Of a stretch of 5,843 nt of DNA, positions 5,831 to 5,843 are shown piece by piece (positions within the stretch are counted from its first letter, which is position 1; every line of letters starts with the position of its first letter). The notes below the pieces were generated by a model. It had not been told where the DNA came from and did no database searches. It saw nothing but the letters and a program-made list of their open reading frames with translations. Source of the stretch: Prevotellaceae bacterium (lineage in GTDB: Bacteria; Bacteroidota; Bacteroidia; Bacteroidales; Bacteroidaceae); assembly GCA_030523505.1 (NCBI GenBank), contig JAUNIK010000091.1, positions 3,066 through 8,908 on the forward strand, written 5' to 3'. The translations under genes and the position numbers were made by a program.

Positions 5831-5843
5831 CTTGCGTAATTTG

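Larger units (their letters stand above)
5747..5843. other. Non-coding tail after the gene cluster with two stem-loops
   Basis: This 97-bp stretch, cut by the window edge, has no convincing coding frame. It is AT-rich at first and then contains two separate stem-loops (5771-5798 and 5811-5830). Either could end transcription of the cluster, or both could belong to an intergenic repeat. No clear Bacteroides-type -7 box (TAnnTTTG) is complete here. Confidence 0.5.

Noticed and set aside
1..5843. CRISPR array, tRNA or rRNA gene, or a complete insertion sequence
   Set aside because: No regularly spaced repeats, no cloverleaf-like or rRNA-like segments and no transposase reading frame were seen; nearly all of the window is occupied by seven protein genes.

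Overview
The window looks like chromosomal DNA from a Bacteroidales bacterium, most likely Prevotella or a close relative. The evidence is the protein flavour (a gltA-type glutamate synthase oxidoreductase, a Bacteroidales-style secreted WD40-like repeat protein, a TIGR04076-type protein), the A-rich leaders that mostly lack a Shine-Dalgarno sequence, and the moderate GC content. The genus is an inference; no rRNA is present to confirm it. All seven genes lie on the + strand and are tightly packed.

Layout. Bases 1-940 hold the 3' part of an NADPH-dependent glutamate synthase flavoprotein, cut by the window edge. After a 38-bp gap comes an exported protein of 369 aa with WD40-like (PD40) beta-propeller repeats and a C-terminal coiled coil (979-2088). 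Fourteen bp later is a uridine-phosphorylase-type nucleoside phosphorylase (2103-2975), and 13 bp later mnmE, the tRNA wobble-uridine modification GTPase (2989-4272). A closely coupled trio follows: a small membrane-associated protein of unknown function (4282-4761), a TIGR04076-like protein (4758-5183, 4-nt overlap) and a hexapeptide-repeat O-acetyltransferase (5183-5746, 1-nt overlap). The last 97 bp are non-coding and contain two stem-loops.

The genes from 979 to 5746 have operon-like spacing, but their functions do not form one pathway: nucleoside salvage, tRNA modification and acyl transfer sit beside two proteins of unknown role. They look like co-transcribed housekeeping and accessory genes.

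The most interesting signal is architectural. Two adjacent small genes each seem to carry an extra in-frame, peptide-coding segment at a point where the flanking protein reads through smoothly without it. In the membrane-associated gene the segment is about 51 nt (4348-4398) and contains nested inverted repeats. In the TIGR04076-like gene it is about 126-138 nt (around 4998-5135), with a 38-nt imperfect hairpin and a 7-bp direct repeat at its edges. This resembles protein-coding palindromic elements such as the Rickettsia palindromic elements, but in a different phylum. Separately, MnmE has an unusually compressed G domain: motif G4 is followed almost at once by what remains of G5. All of these rest on my recollection of family shape and need alignment to homologues.
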